Origin: Candidatus Bathyarchaeota archaeon
Lineage (GTDB): Archaea > Thermoproteota > CALKCG01 > B24 > DRYS01
Reading direction: 5' to 3'
DNA length: 64,000 nt
Assembly (NCBI GenBank): GCA_018396535.1
Contig: JAGTQC010000004.1
Location: forward strand, 62,001 to 126,000
This document shows positions 1-9,741 of the stretch, in pieces. The stretch's first letter is position 1. The number at the start of each line of letters is the position of its first letter. The notes below the pieces were generated by a model. It searched no databases and had not been told where the DNA came from. It saw only the letters and a program-made list of their open reading frames with translations. The translations under genes were made by a program, and so were the position numbers.

Positions 1-1
1 A

Positions 2-115
2 TCGCTAGATTCAGGTTTCGTTAGGAGTTTGAATGCTGCTGGTATACGTTATGAGGATTTCATAGCTAGGATAATATCCTATGCCTTAGATAGGTCTAGG
101 AAGTTTAACAAGTGA
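2..115 (+). CDS. C-terminal fragment of a D-Ala-D-Ala-ligase-like ATP-grasp protein (truncated by window start)
   Basis: Frame 2 reads SLDSGFVRSLNAAGIRYEDFIARIISYALDRSRKFNK*. It aligns with the C-terminus of the neighbouring minus-strand ATP-grasp ORF (ARAAGYSYDELICTILWYALERYG). Not in the ORF track because it is truncated. Confidence 0.6.
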   Translation, partial: SLDSGFVRSLNAAGIRYEDFIARIISYALDRSRKFNK

Positions 116-1144
116 TCTATTATCTAGCTTATCCTCCATGCCATACCTTTCTAGAGCGTACCAGAGGATGGTGCATATTAGCTCGTCGTAGCTATATCCG
201 GCTGCTCTAGCAGCTGTAGGTAGGGCTGAGTGTGCATCTGGATTCGGTATCAATCCTGGTAGAGGGTTGACTTCCATTATGCGTGGTTCACCGTATCTAT
301 CTAGCCTGACGTCTATACGGCATAGATCTCTGCATCCTAGGACTCTAAACGTTTTGAGAGCTATATCTTTAAGCTTGGATTCTAAGCTTAACGGTATATC
401 TGCCGGGCATCGTAGTATATCTAGCGGATTGTTCGGTGTATCCCAAAGCCATTTAGCTTCGTAGGAGTATATGGGGCTAGCTTCCCTCGGTAATTTATCG
501 AGTAGAATCTCTACTATCGGTAGTACGACTGGACTCCTATTACCTAGGATTCCTATAGTGAATTCTCTACCAGGTAGGAATTCCTCGACTATAGCGGGTT
601 GTTTATAAGTCGATATAACCCATGAAACCTGTTTTCTAAGAGCCTCCGCATCCCTGACGAGAGATGTGCTTCTAATACCTTTGCTCGACCCCTCTCTTAG
701 AGGTTTAACTATGAGTGGAAATTCCAGATAGTCTTCGAGCTTCTCTTCAACTGATTCAAACACCTGGAATTTAGGTGATGGCAGCCCATACGATGATAAT
801 ACCTGGTGGGTTAGAGCTTTATCCAGACATATAGCTAGGGTAGCGGGGCCAGATCCGGTATATGGTATACCCAGCATCTCGAGTATGGAAGGTATATGCG
901 ATTCTCTACTCTCACCTCTTAGCCCCTCAGCTATATTGAACACTATATCTGGTTTCTCGCTTCTAAGCCGTAGGTAGGAATCCTCATCGGCTTCGATCTT
1001 CACGACACTACATCCACTCTTCTCTAGAGCTTTAGCTATAGCTTCTACAGTTTCCTCTTCATCATATTCTACATAGTAGTCTTCTGGTAGATCTGATGCG
1101 GCAGGTCTTCTTAGATTATACGTTATACATACCTTCAGCGGCAT
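86..1144 (-). CDS. D-alanine-D-alanine ligase-like ATP-grasp protein
   Basis: 352 aa; motifs NIAEGLRGESRESHIPSILEMLGIPYTGS, PLIVKPLREGSSKGI, IMEVNPLPGL typical of the Ddl family. Confidence 0.85.
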   Translation of the reverse strand: MPLKVCITYNLRRPAASDLPEDYYVEYDEEETVEAIAKALEKSGCSVVKIEADEDSYLRLRSEKPDIVFNIAEGLRGESRESHIPSILEMLGIPYTGSGPATLAICLDKALTHQVLSSYGLPSPKFQVFESVEEKLEDYLEFPLIVKPLREGSSKGIRSTSLVRDAEALRKQVSWVISTYKQPAIVEEFLPGREFTIGILGNRSPVVLPIVEILLDKLPREASPIYSYEAKWLWDTPNNPLDILRCPADIPLSLESKLKDIALKTFRVLGCRDLCRIDVRLDRYGEPRIMEVNPLPGLIPNPDAHSALPTAARAAGYSYDELICTILWYALERYGMEDKLDNRSLVKLPRPI

Positions 1145-1171
1145 AGCTCTTCTAATAGCCTCCCTTTAAGT

Positions 1172-2287
1172 CTAGGGAGGCGTAGCGTAGGCTATAGCCT
1201 CCTCCTCTATGGGAGGCTGCGGATACACGTATATATTGCCTTCATAGTTCCTGAGGATCACCTTATCCTTATCGAATGCTACTATATAGTTTGGTTGAAT
1301 CGGTATTTTACCCCCGCCGCCCGGAGCATCTATAACGTATCTAGGTATAGCTAAACCAGATGTATAGCCTATAAGCGATTCGAGTATCTTTATACCCGTC
1401 TCTACTCTGGTTCTGAAGTGGGATGCCCCCTTAACTAGATCCATCTGGAATAGGTAGTATGGCCTAACACGTATCTTTAATAGTTTATGTAGGAGTTCCT
1501 TCATAACCTTGGGGTCGTCGTTGACCCCCTTCAATAGTACGGATTGATTACCTAGTGGTATACCCGCATCTGCTAGTAATCCGCATGCTCTTTCACTCTC
1601 CTCCGTTATCTCTCTAGGATGATTGAAGTGTACGTTAACATATAGTGGATGATATTTCTTCAATATACTGCATAGCTTAGGGGTTATCCTTTGCGGTAGT
1701 GTACAGGGCATTCTAGATCCTATTCTTACAATCTCCACATGCTGTATAGCTCTAACCTTACCTAATATGCGATCTAGAGTCTCATCTGGAAGCATGAATG
1801 GATCTCCACCGGAGAGTAGTACATCTCTTATAGATGGGTTACCCTTGATATACTCTATCTGTTTAGCCCATTCATCCATAGACAACCTCGCAGGGGATCT
1901 TCCCACCATCCTCTTCCTAGTACAGAATCTACAGTATGTAGCGCATACGGTTGATACACACATAAGAACTCTATCAGGGTATCTATGAACTAAACCTGGT
2001 ACGGGGCTATCTCCCTCTTCATCTAGCGGATCCTCAATTCCGTACGGGTCTTTAAGTTCTAGTGGGCTAGGTATACACTGCATCCATATGGGATCGCCAA
2101 CCTCCTCTATGAGGTTGAAGTAGTATCTAGAAACTCTCATAGGATATACGGATACAACGGCTTTGAGAGGTTCTATATCGATCCTAAATTTCTCCGTTAT
2201 CTGCTCTGGTTTAGTGATAAGGTCTTTAAGAAGGGTTCTCCAATCCTCTTCTACCACTCCCCTCTCCAGCCCTCCCTCTAAAACCAA
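1172..2287 (-). CDS. kamA: Lysine 2,3-aminomutase (KamA family radical SAM)
   Basis: CATYCRFCTRKR radical-SAM CxxxCxxC motif; DAPGGGGKIP PLP-lysine motif. Confidence 0.9.
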   Translation of the reverse strand: MVLEGGLERGVVEEDWRTLLKDLITKPEQITEKFRIDIEPLKAVVSVYPMRVSRYYFNLIEEVGDPIWMQCIPSPLELKDPYGIEDPLDEEGDSPVPGLVHRYPDRVLMCVSTVCATYCRFCTRKRMVGRSPARLSMDEWAKQIEYIKGNPSIRDVLLSGGDPFMLPDETLDRILGKVRAIQHVEIVRIGSRMPCTLPQRITPKLCSILKKYHPLYVNVHFNHPREITEESERACGLLADAGIPLGNQSVLLKGVNDDPKVMKELLHKLLKIRVRPYYLFQMDLVKGASHFRTRVETGIKILESLIGYTSGLAIPRYVIDAPGGGGKIPIQPNYIVAFDKDKVILRNYEGNIYVYPQPPIEEEAIAYATPP

Positions 2288-2589
2288 AGATCGTGATGAT
2301 ACATTGTAGATATAAGCTTTTCTAAATGCTTCTAACCACTCAGGTATACTATACTAGGAGGTTGCAGGTTAGGTTAAGCTATACTGAAAACTGCTACTCT
2401 ATCGCTATGTATACTTTAGGGATGTAGTTGGAAGATTTATTCAGATCGCATACTACCAGTTTCGGAAAATACACTTGTAGCTGTATAGATTTGTTGGTGT
2501 ACCTCTCCTCGTATAGAGTGTATGGTTATCTAGAGAAGCTTGATGGGTTTATAGTGATCTCTAGGTGTAGGTATACTAGACTAGTAACT

Positions 2590-4155
2590 TTAGCCTAGGA
2601 ATCTTCTAAGCATGGCTGCTTTAACCAAGTAGTCTTCGGAATCCTTCCTACCTAGAAGGAATGCTATTAGGAAGCTGTTAACTGTGTTAAGGTATAGCTT
2701 ATCATCTAAGCTAGCTGCTCCAAGCTTTATACCTAGATTCTCTGCTTCAGATAGATCCTCAATATACATATCTAGTACATCGCTCGGTATACTTCTACAA
2801 TACTTCTCTAGTAGATCTATATTCTCCATGTTTACGTGGCGTGCAGCATAGCTTAGATCGACGTGGATCTTAACGTATAGATCTTTCACTATATTCCACT
2901 CGTATTCGTTTAGTTCGGTTAGAGATGATAAGCCTATAAACTCTGGTGGTATACCTAGACTGTAGAGTGCGGATACATATGGTATGGCTCTGGGGAGTTT
3001 AACCGGGCCTACACTCCTAGTATACCCGTATAAGCCTATATGTAGTCTTCTAGCTCTTCTAGCTGGGACCAGCGTTGCTACATCGTTTACGAGTTTAGCT
3101 AGCTTGGTAACCTCTTTCTGATATCTGCTTACTAGCTTATTTAGTATCGATACTATGTTATCCATATTCGTCTCCACATAGTCTGCTAGATCATCCAGAT
3201 AGTATGATTCATCCTTCTTGAATACCTTACCTATATACTCTATGGCTTTCGCTACGATGTTTATAGGGTGGTCATACTTGAAGGATGATTGTATGGTTAC
3301 GGTTTTGTAACCTCTATACTCTTCTAAAGCATTCTCTATATTCTGTGGTGATATATGTCCTCTAAACGGTGGAGGGCCGCCGCCTATTACAGGGTATATA
3401 TCTATCCTATACTCCTCCATAAGCCTATAAATCTTAGCTAACGCTATCTTCGCTAGTATGGTTGCCGGTATTAATCCATAGTTTAAAGCCGGATCGGATC
3501 TAGCTATGAATACTCTTAGATACTTGGGTTTTATCTTAGCGATGTAGCCTCCGACTATGGTATCTAGTTTAAGTATGCTATCCATATCCTCTAGTAGGGG
3601 TATGACCTCTATAGATTCAGGCTTCGTAGAGCCTATTATATCCGATAGGGGTGTATTATCGAATAGCTTGATAGAATTCCTACTAGCTATTAAGCTTCGA
3701 TAGGTTTCGTAGACTGTTAGGATATCTCTAGGTGATGTAGTTAGGGGTAGTATAACCTCGAATACTGGTGGGTTTTCTAAGCCGCATATGGTTTTAACGT
3801 AGTCGTAGAATCTAGGGATGGTTTCTAGACATTCTATGAAGCTCTTCCTCTCTATAGTCTCTACGAATGGGTTGGGTAGCCTATATGTTAGGAAGTATTC
3901 TTCACCGAGTTTATGTTCTGTGAAGAAGCTTTTATCGATAAATAGTAGTTTACGTACTACATGGATATCCGCATCCTTACCTTCCCAATCCCACATCTGT
4001 TCGTCTATGTTAAGTTTTCTAAAGACGTAGTATGCCTCGTATACTTCATCATCGCCATCTAGTATATCGGTACCGCGTAGCCATGGAGGTGTGAAGACGT
4101 TATCAGGATGCTGTGTAGACATAGTCGCTGGTATCTTCCTATCTATTCTAGACAA
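2590..4155 (-). CDS. ppcA: Phosphoenolpyruvate carboxylase, archaeal type
   Basis: 521 aa; N-terminus IPATMSTQHPDN and GGGPPPFRG motif characteristic of archaeal PEPC. Confidence 0.92.
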   Translation of the reverse strand: MSRIDRKIPATMSTQHPDNVFTPPWLRGTDILDGDDEVYEAYYVFRKLNIDEQMWDWEGKDADIHVVRKLLFIDKSFFTEHKLGEEYFLTYRLPNPFVETIERKSFIECLETIPRFYDYVKTICGLENPPVFEVILPLTTSPRDILTVYETYRSLIASRNSIKLFDNTPLSDIIGSTKPESIEVIPLLEDMDSILKLDTIVGGYIAKIKPKYLRVFIARSDPALNYGLIPATILAKIALAKIYRLMEEYRIDIYPVIGGGPPPFRGHISPQNIENALEEYRGYKTVTIQSSFKYDHPINIVAKAIEYIGKVFKKDESYYLDDLADYVETNMDNIVSILNKLVSRYQKEVTKLAKLVNDVATLVPARRARRLHIGLYGYTRSVGPVKLPRAIPYVSALYSLGIPPEFIGLSSLTELNEYEWNIVKDLYVKIHVDLSYAARHVNMENIDLLEKYCRSIPSDVLDMYIEDLSEAENLGIKLGAASLDDKLYLNTVNSFLIAFLLGRKDSEDYLVKAAMLRRFLG

Positions 4156-4275
4156 TCTAACCCTCTACCAGACAAGTATAATCTTGGATATAAGGGTTAG
4201 TGTAGGAGCTCTACTGTTTAAATATTTAAATCTAGGGTTTCTACCTTCTTATCGGTATCTGAGGGTTGGATAGAT

Positions 4276-4686
4276 TTGAGTGGGGAATCTAAGAGGGAGG
4301 TAAAGGAGAGGTGGGGTATAGCTCACATATACAGTTCATCGAATAATACGATAGTCCATATAACAGATCTTAGTGGTAGGGAGACTATAGCTATGGGTAT
4401 AGGTGGTATGTTTGTTAAGGCTGATAGGTTAGGCGGGTCTCCGTATGCTGCTGTGAGAGCTGCTATGCATGCAGCTACGATAGCTAAGGATAAGGGTATA
4501 ACTGCTCTACATATAAAGGTTAGGGCTCCTGGTGGTGTTAAATCTAAGACTCCTGGACCTGGAGCTATGCATGCTATAAGGGTTCTAGCTAGATCGGGGT
4601 TTAAGATAGGTCGTATCGAGGATGTAACACCTATACCGCATGATGGTACTAGGCGTCCAGGAGGTAGGAGGGGTAGGAGGGTTTAG
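4276..4686 (+). CDS. rps11: Ribosomal protein S11
   Basis: 136 aa, TTG start; [24 protein letters not shown]...[18 protein letters not shown]. Confidence 0.97.
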   Translation: MSGESKREVKERWGIAHIYSSSNNTIVHITDLSGRETIAMGIGGMFVKADRLGGSPYAAVRAAMHAATIAKDKGITALHIKVRAPGGVKSKTPGPGAMHAIRVLARSGFKIGRIEDVTPIPHDGTRRPGGRRGRRV

Positions 4687-4706
4687 TGGATCCTTTATCC
4701 TGCCTT

Positions 4707-5234
4707 TTAGGTTGCTGTAGCTAGGATCCTTCTAACCGGGTGATCTGGATTGTTATACGGGCTTTTATAGGAGTATCTTATAAGCTCCTCCTCCCCTCTC
4801 ATAACCATGTATGATGGTATTCTAACTATCTTATCCCCTACCGCTATATGTCCATGGACTATCATCTGTCTAGCCTGTATTATCGTTTTGGCAAGTCCTA
4901 GTTTATAGACTAGGGTTTGTAGTCTTCTATCGAGTAGATCTTCGACTTTAAGATCTAGGATCCTATCTAGATCTGCATCCTTTGATAGTATACCCATATC
5001 GTATAGCTTATCTATGAGTATCCTAGCCTCCCTCTCCCTCTCTTCTGGTGGTAGAGCTAGGAGGGTTCTAGCTCTATGTCTAAACTTAGATAGCATAGTC
5101 TGGTACTTCCATAGCTCCCTCTTATTCCTAAGCCCATACTCTCCTACTAGTCTAAGCTCCTCCTGTAGTCTAGCAGTATCCCATGGTCTACGTGGTGTTT
5201 CATACTTCTTCCTAGGCTTCTTAGGATCACCCAT
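4707..5234 (-). CDS. rps4: Ribosomal protein S4
   Basis: MGDPKKPRKKYETPRRPWD...ARQMIVHGHIAVGDKIVRIPSYMV. Confidence 0.97.
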   Translation of the reverse strand: MGDPKKPRKKYETPRRPWDTARLQEELRLVGEYGLRNKRELWKYQTMLSKFRHRARTLLALPPEEREREARILIDKLYDMGILSKDADLDRILDLKVEDLLDRRLQTLVYKLGLAKTIIQARQMIVHGHIAVGDKIVRIPSYMVMRGEEELIRYSYKSPYNNPDHPVRRILATAT

Positions 5235-5237
5235 ACC

Positions 5238-5738
5238 CTACTTCTTCCTCCTAACCACACCTACAGTCCTACCCTTCCTACCAGTAGTCCTAGTCTTCTG
5301 CCCTCTAACCTTCAATCCTAAAGCGTGTCTTATACCCTTCCAGCATCTAATCTCCTTCATAAACTCTATATCCATCCTTTGTCTAAGCTCCCATTCGCCA
5401 CCGATTAGAAGCTCATCCCTCCCATTCTCAGGTGCTCTCTGCCTATTCAGTAGGAAGCCTCTTATACCGTAATCCCACGGCCTCCTGAATACATCCTCTA
5501 CTCTTTTAACTTCATCCTCGGTTAGGAAGCCTATCCTCCTATCCGGGTTTATACCTGCTACATGAGCTATAGCATAGCCTAGCCTAACACCTATACCTCT
5601 AATCGAAGCTAGGCCATACGGTACTTTAAGAGATCCATCTACATCGTGCCCAGCTATACGGATGATAGGCTTATACTCCCTACTACTCAACCCTACATCA
5701 AACCCTATAACGCGTATATTTAAATATTCACGAAGCAA
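5238..5738 (-). CDS. rps13: Ribosomal protein S13
   Basis: IIRIAGHDVDGSLKVPYGLASIRGIGVRLGYAIAHVAGI...RGQKTRTTGRKGRTVGVVRRKK; true start may be slightly downstream. Confidence 0.96.
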   Translation of the reverse strand: MLREYLNIRVIGFDVGLSSREYKPIIRIAGHDVDGSLKVPYGLASIRGIGVRLGYAIAHVAGINPDRRIGFLTEDEVKRVEDVFRRPWDYGIRGFLLNRQRAPENGRDELLIGGEWELRQRMDIEFMKEIRCWKGIRHALGLKVRGQKTRTTGRKGRTVGVVRRKK

Positions 5739-5784
5739 ACATAAGGTTTAAAAACTAGACGATTAGAGAAAATCAAAACTTGAT

Positions 5785-5858
5785 GCCGCCGTAGCTCAGC
5801 CAGGTAGAGCAGCGGGCTGTTAACCCGTTGGTCGTCGGTTCGAATCCGACCGGCGGCG
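5785..5858 (+). tRNA. tRNA-Asn (GTT)
   Basis: Acceptor GCCGCCG/CGGCGGC; anticodon loop CTGTTAA; GGTTCGAATCC T-loop; no intron. Confidence 0.95.
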
Positions 5859-6418
5859 TCATCTATAATCTTTGAAATAGATCGTAGATTCTTCTACCCT
5901 ACTTCTTCTAAAACCTTGTATTTATCTATATGGTGGAAATGTTCATCGATTATTCTAGCTGTGGTTGATGCATATTCGTTATCGTAATCTCTACCCGGTT
6001 ATCCCTAAATCTAGATTTAGGTATGGTGGAGCCGGCTCCCCGTTTTCATAGAGGTTTGATCTTGAATCCTCTACTTATTCATGGATTTCTTTATCATCTT
6101 TATTTTTCAGAAGAGTATCTACCGTTTGTTCAAATCTTTGTATACTTCTTAGAAGGGTGGGAGAATAATGTTTGGAAGATGTATTCTTGGATACTGTATT
6201 CCTAGAGGATGCTGATGTATGAGAGGTTTAGATTTACCGGTACCTTTTCAGAAGGGTTCTTCTAGAGATTCTTAGCTAAGCTTGGTAGTGTTTTAGCTTC
6301 ATCTTCTGTTATCGGTTTGAGGTTGTAGAGGTTTACCGGTAGTTTTATAGGAATGTGGGGTTGTGTATCTATTGGGGAGCTTTATATTGGAAGGGGTTTT
6401 GATCTAGCATGATGGAGG

Positions 6419-7357
6419 GTGTGGGGTGTCTGCTTGGTGAGGGTTAGCTTTAGGGATATAGGTTTAAGGTATACTTTAAGTCCTTATGAGAAGCCGGTAG
6501 CATATGTGAAACCTGGGGGTTTGATCGTAGTCGAGGTTGAGGATGCTTCTTCTGGGCAGATAAGGAAGCCGGGTGATGTAAGGGATAGGGGTAGGATACC
6601 CTTCGGGAATCCTCTAGTAGGGCCTATATATGTGGAGGGTGCGAAGCCTGGGGGATCCGTAATCGTGACTATAGAGGATATCAAACCGACGATAGGTCAG
6701 GGTGCGATATACTTCTCAGATTTTACTGAGAGGTATCTTACAGAGGTTCCTATACTAAGGTTTATGAGAACGGCTTTCCCGTATAGGATGAAGATATGTA
6801 GGATAGAGGGTGATACAGTCTTCTTCGATGGGTTGAAGCTTCCCTATAAGCCTATGGTTGGTACTATAGGGACGGCGCCTTATCTAGAGGTTGAGAGTGT
6901 ATCTTCAAGCCTCCTTCCAGGTAGGCATGGTGGGAATATGGATATACCAGATATCTGTCCTGGGAGTAGGGTAAGCCTCCCAGTATTCTATGAGGGGGCT
7001 CTACTCTATGTTGGGGATGTGCATGCGATACAGGGTGATGGCGAGATCTCCGGTACGGCTATAGAGATGCCTGCTGAGGTAGCTCTTAGGATCGATATCT
7101 CCGAGCAGGGTTTAAGATGGCCTAGGATAGAGAGTGGGGAGGAGATGATGTGTATCGCAACTACGGGTTCTGGAAGAAGCTTTGAGGATGCTGTAAGGAT
7201 AGCGTTTCTAGAATTAGCGTTGTGGATTGAGGAAAGGTATGGTATAGATAGGTTTGATGGATTGATGATCTGCTCCATAGCTGGGAAGATCAGGGTTGGG
7301 AATCTATGGTCTTTAGCTGCGAAGATCGAGAAGAGGTATCTAGATAGATCGTTGTAG
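6419..7357 (+). CDS. Acetamidase/formamidase family protein
   Basis: 312 aa; GPIYVEGAKPGGSVIVTIEDI, HGGNMDIPDICPGSRVSLPVFYEGALLYVGDVHAIQGDGEISGTAIE. Confidence 0.9.
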   Translation: MWGVCLVRVSFRDIGLRYTLSPYEKPVAYVKPGGLIVVEVEDASSGQIRKPGDVRDRGRIPFGNPLVGPIYVEGAKPGGSVIVTIEDIKPTIGQGAIYFSDFTERYLTEVPILRFMRTAFPYRMKICRIEGDTVFFDGLKLPYKPMVGTIGTAPYLEVESVSSSLLPGRHGGNMDIPDICPGSRVSLPVFYEGALLYVGDVHAIQGDGEISGTAIEMPAEVALRIDISEQGLRWPRIESGEEMMCIATTGSGRSFEDAVRIAFLELALWIEERYGIDRFDGLMICSIAGKIRVGNLWSLAAKIEKRYLDRSL

Positions 7358-7425
7358 ATACACAGTTTGTTAAGCTAGATGCAGCTCATATCTAACTATA
7401 GATCTATAACAGTGTATCCTTCCCA

Positions 7426-7551
7426 TCATAGATTCTCTTCAACAACTCTACTCATCAGCTCTCGTAAACCTCTAATCCTTGATACCCCCACTATCAGGAA
7501 TAGGTTGTAGAGGATAACACCCCCAGTTTTCAGAAGCTTAGCATCCCTACC
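7426..7551 (-). pseudogene. Decayed coding remnant, possibly SAM-methyltransferase-like
   Basis: Start-less open frame reading GRDAKLLKTGGVILYNLFLIVGVSRIRGLRELMSRVVEENL*, preceded in frame by stops; LLKxGGvi resembles the methyltransferase LLKPGG motif. Confidence 0.35.
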
Positions 7552-7750
7552 CTAGCAATCCTCGATCAATCCTACACACCTAGAAATCATACATAAGAAT
7601 AGCTAAGATCGCTAACATCATAGACCCCGACGATATATTCCAAACAAAATAAACACATCACATACTAGCTATGGGTAAACCCCATACCGGATATCATGGA
7701 TAAATATAGGGGGGTATAGAAATACTCAAACACCCCTAATGATAAGGCTA

Positions 7751-7825
7751 TGCTCCGGGCGGGATTTGAACCCGCGACCCCTGGCTCGAAAGGCCAGGAT
7801 ACTTACCAGGCTATACGACCGGAGC
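7751..7825 (-). tRNA. tRNA-Glu (TTC)
   Basis: Reverse complement GCTCCGG...CCGGAGC acceptor; anticodon stem-loop CTGGC-CTTTCGA-GCCAG; GGTTCAAATCC T-loop. Confidence 0.93.
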
Positions 7826-7898
7826 CCCCGAATGGTTCACTATTACCCTATGGCTAGATTAAAGTTTTTCTTTTCATAGCATCGTATAGATTTTAGCC

Positions 7899-8681
7899 TT
7901 GCCTATACAAGATAGGATTTACGGTGTGATACTAGCTGCTGGTAGGGGTAGGAGGCTTGCACCATACACTGATGCTGTTCCTAAGGAGCTTCTACCTATA
8001 GGTAGTAAACCTGTTATACAATACTGTGTAGAAGCTTTGAGAGATGCTGGTGTTAAACGTGTATTCATAGTTCTTAGTCAGGGTAAGGATGCTATAATAG
8101 AATATTTTAAGAATGGATCTAGATTCGATATCTATATAGCATACCTGTATCAAGATCTTGAAGCTGGGGTTGGTACAGCTAAGGCTATCGAAGCTGTTAG
8201 AGGCTGGGTTAACGGTGATTTCATAGTAATGTATGGTGATACATTCTTCCATCCATCAAGCTTCATATCATCTATGCTCGACTTCCACTATACTAGGAAA
8301 TCTAAAGCTACCATCGGGCTCTACCATATAGTAGGTGATCCTAGAAGATTCGGTGTAGTTAGGATTAACACCGATTATAGAATCCTAGAGATCGTGGAGA
8401 GGCCGTCACAGACTATGCTAGATAAGCTTATAATCGATGGTGGATACCTAGTTAATTCAGGTCCTCTAATCTTATCTCAAGATATATTCCGCTACATAGA
8501 TAGGACTGGTATCTCCCCGGATGGGGAGTATTGGATAACAGAGAGTATAAGACTTATGATAGTAGATAATCTTCCAGTCTACGGTTATAGAATACCGAGC
8601 CAGGTATTCTGGAGGGATGTGGGTACTCAGGAATCTAGACTCGAAGCTGAGAGGTATGCTTTAGAGAAGCTTAACCCTTAG
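7899..8681 (+). CDS. Sugar nucleotidyltransferase (glucose-1-phosphate thymidylyl/uridylyltransferase-like)
   Basis: GVILAAGRGRRLAPYTDAVPKELLPIGSKPVIQYCVEAL. Confidence 0.9.
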   Translation: MPIQDRIYGVILAAGRGRRLAPYTDAVPKELLPIGSKPVIQYCVEALRDAGVKRVFIVLSQGKDAIIEYFKNGSRFDIYIAYLYQDLEAGVGTAKAIEAVRGWVNGDFIVMYGDTFFHPSSFISSMLDFHYTRKSKATIGLYHIVGDPRRFGVVRINTDYRILEIVERPSQTMLDKLIIDGGYLVNSGPLILSQDIFRYIDRTGISPDGEYWITESIRLMIVDNLPVYGYRIPSQVFWRDVGTQESRLEAERYALEKLNP

Positions 8682-9151
8682 AGTATCTTCTCCATAACTA
8701 TGAATCTAGGTTTAAACCCAGATCTACTATAGAGCTTTATAGCTCTCCTATTCCCAACCCATACGGTTATCCTAACTCTACTATAACCTCTAGATTTAAG
8801 TCGTGATAAGCATTCCTCTAGGAGTCTCCTACCTATACCCTTACCCCTATACTCTGGTACTACATAGAGATCTGTGATAACAGCGTATCTATCCTTCTCT
8901 CTAAGCTTGAATGGGAAGCTATAACTCCTAGATGCTATAAACCCAGCTAGTATACCGTTATACTCGGCTACGAGTATACTCTCCGGATCCTCGATGTACG
9001 CTCCAACCATATACTCAACCCACATCCTTCTAGCATCATCATCTAGTATAAACTTCAGATCGCTAGCTTCGCTATCATCCATAAGCTTAACCCAAAGTTC
9101 TACTAGCTTCTCCACATCCTCTATAGATCTAGCAGGTCTAACTACTAGCAA
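8678..9151 (-). CDS. GNAT family N-acetyltransferase
   Basis: VITDLYVVPEYRGKGIGRRLLEECL acetyl-CoA motif. Confidence 0.9.
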   Translation of the reverse strand: MLVVRPARSIEDVEKLVELWVKLMDDSEASDLKFILDDDARRMWVEYMVGAYIEDPESILVAEYNGILAGFIASRSYSFPFKLREKDRYAVITDLYVVPEYRGKGIGRRLLEECLSRLKSRGYSRVRITVWVGNRRAIKLYSRSGFKPRFIVMEKIL

Positions 9152-9157
9152 AGCAGG

Positions 9158-9715
9158 TTAGACTCCTATACCAAATACATCGTTTAAAGCTCTACTAAAC
9201 TCTACTATATCAGACTGTGTGTAAGCTACAAATACTATTTCGCTAAATCTATAACCAGAATCTAACGCTTCCTTCACAACCTCAGCCATAACCCTAACTG
9301 CATCGTATACGGGTAGCCCACCTACACCTGTACCCATACCTGGGAATGCTATCCTACCAACTCTAAGTCTATATGCAGTCTCTAAAGCAGCGGATGTAGC
9401 TCTACGTACTGCTTCTAAGCTTGTTCTCTCAGCAGGCTTCTCCATCGTCGGGGCATGTATAACGTAACGTGCTCTAAGCCTACCAGCTGAGGTAGCTATA
9501 GCTCTACCTACAGGTACTGGTGCATATCTTAGAGCCTCCCTCTCTATCTCCTCTCCCCCATACATCTTTATAACTCCAGCAACCCCCCCACCCATAATCA
9601 TCAAGCTATTAGCAGGGTTAACTATAGCATCTACATCCTCATCTACTATACTACCCATCTTCAAAGTTATCTTAACACTCCTATACTCGAAGCTCAACGG
9701 TAACCCCCAACACAT
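9158..9715 (-). CDS. Macro domain protein (ADP-ribose-binding/hydrolase family)
   Basis: DAIVNPANSLMIMGGGVAGVI... and FPGMGTGVGGLP. Confidence 0.92.
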   Translation of the reverse strand: MCWGLPLSFEYRSVKITLKMGSIVDEDVDAIVNPANSLMIMGGGVAGVIKMYGGEEIEREALRYAPVPVGRAIATSAGRLRARYVIHAPTMEKPAERTSLEAVRRATSAALETAYRLRVGRIAFPGMGTGVGGLPVYDAVRVMAEVVKEALDSGYRFSEIVFVAYTQSDIVEFSRALNDVFGIGV

Positions 9716-9741
9716 ATATCCTAGTAGAGTAGGTTTAAACG

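Noticed and set aside
6023-6205. 60-aa ORF in the 5.9-6.4 kb gap
   Set aside because: Translation is aromatic/hydrophobic without motif; the opposite strand looks more coding-like
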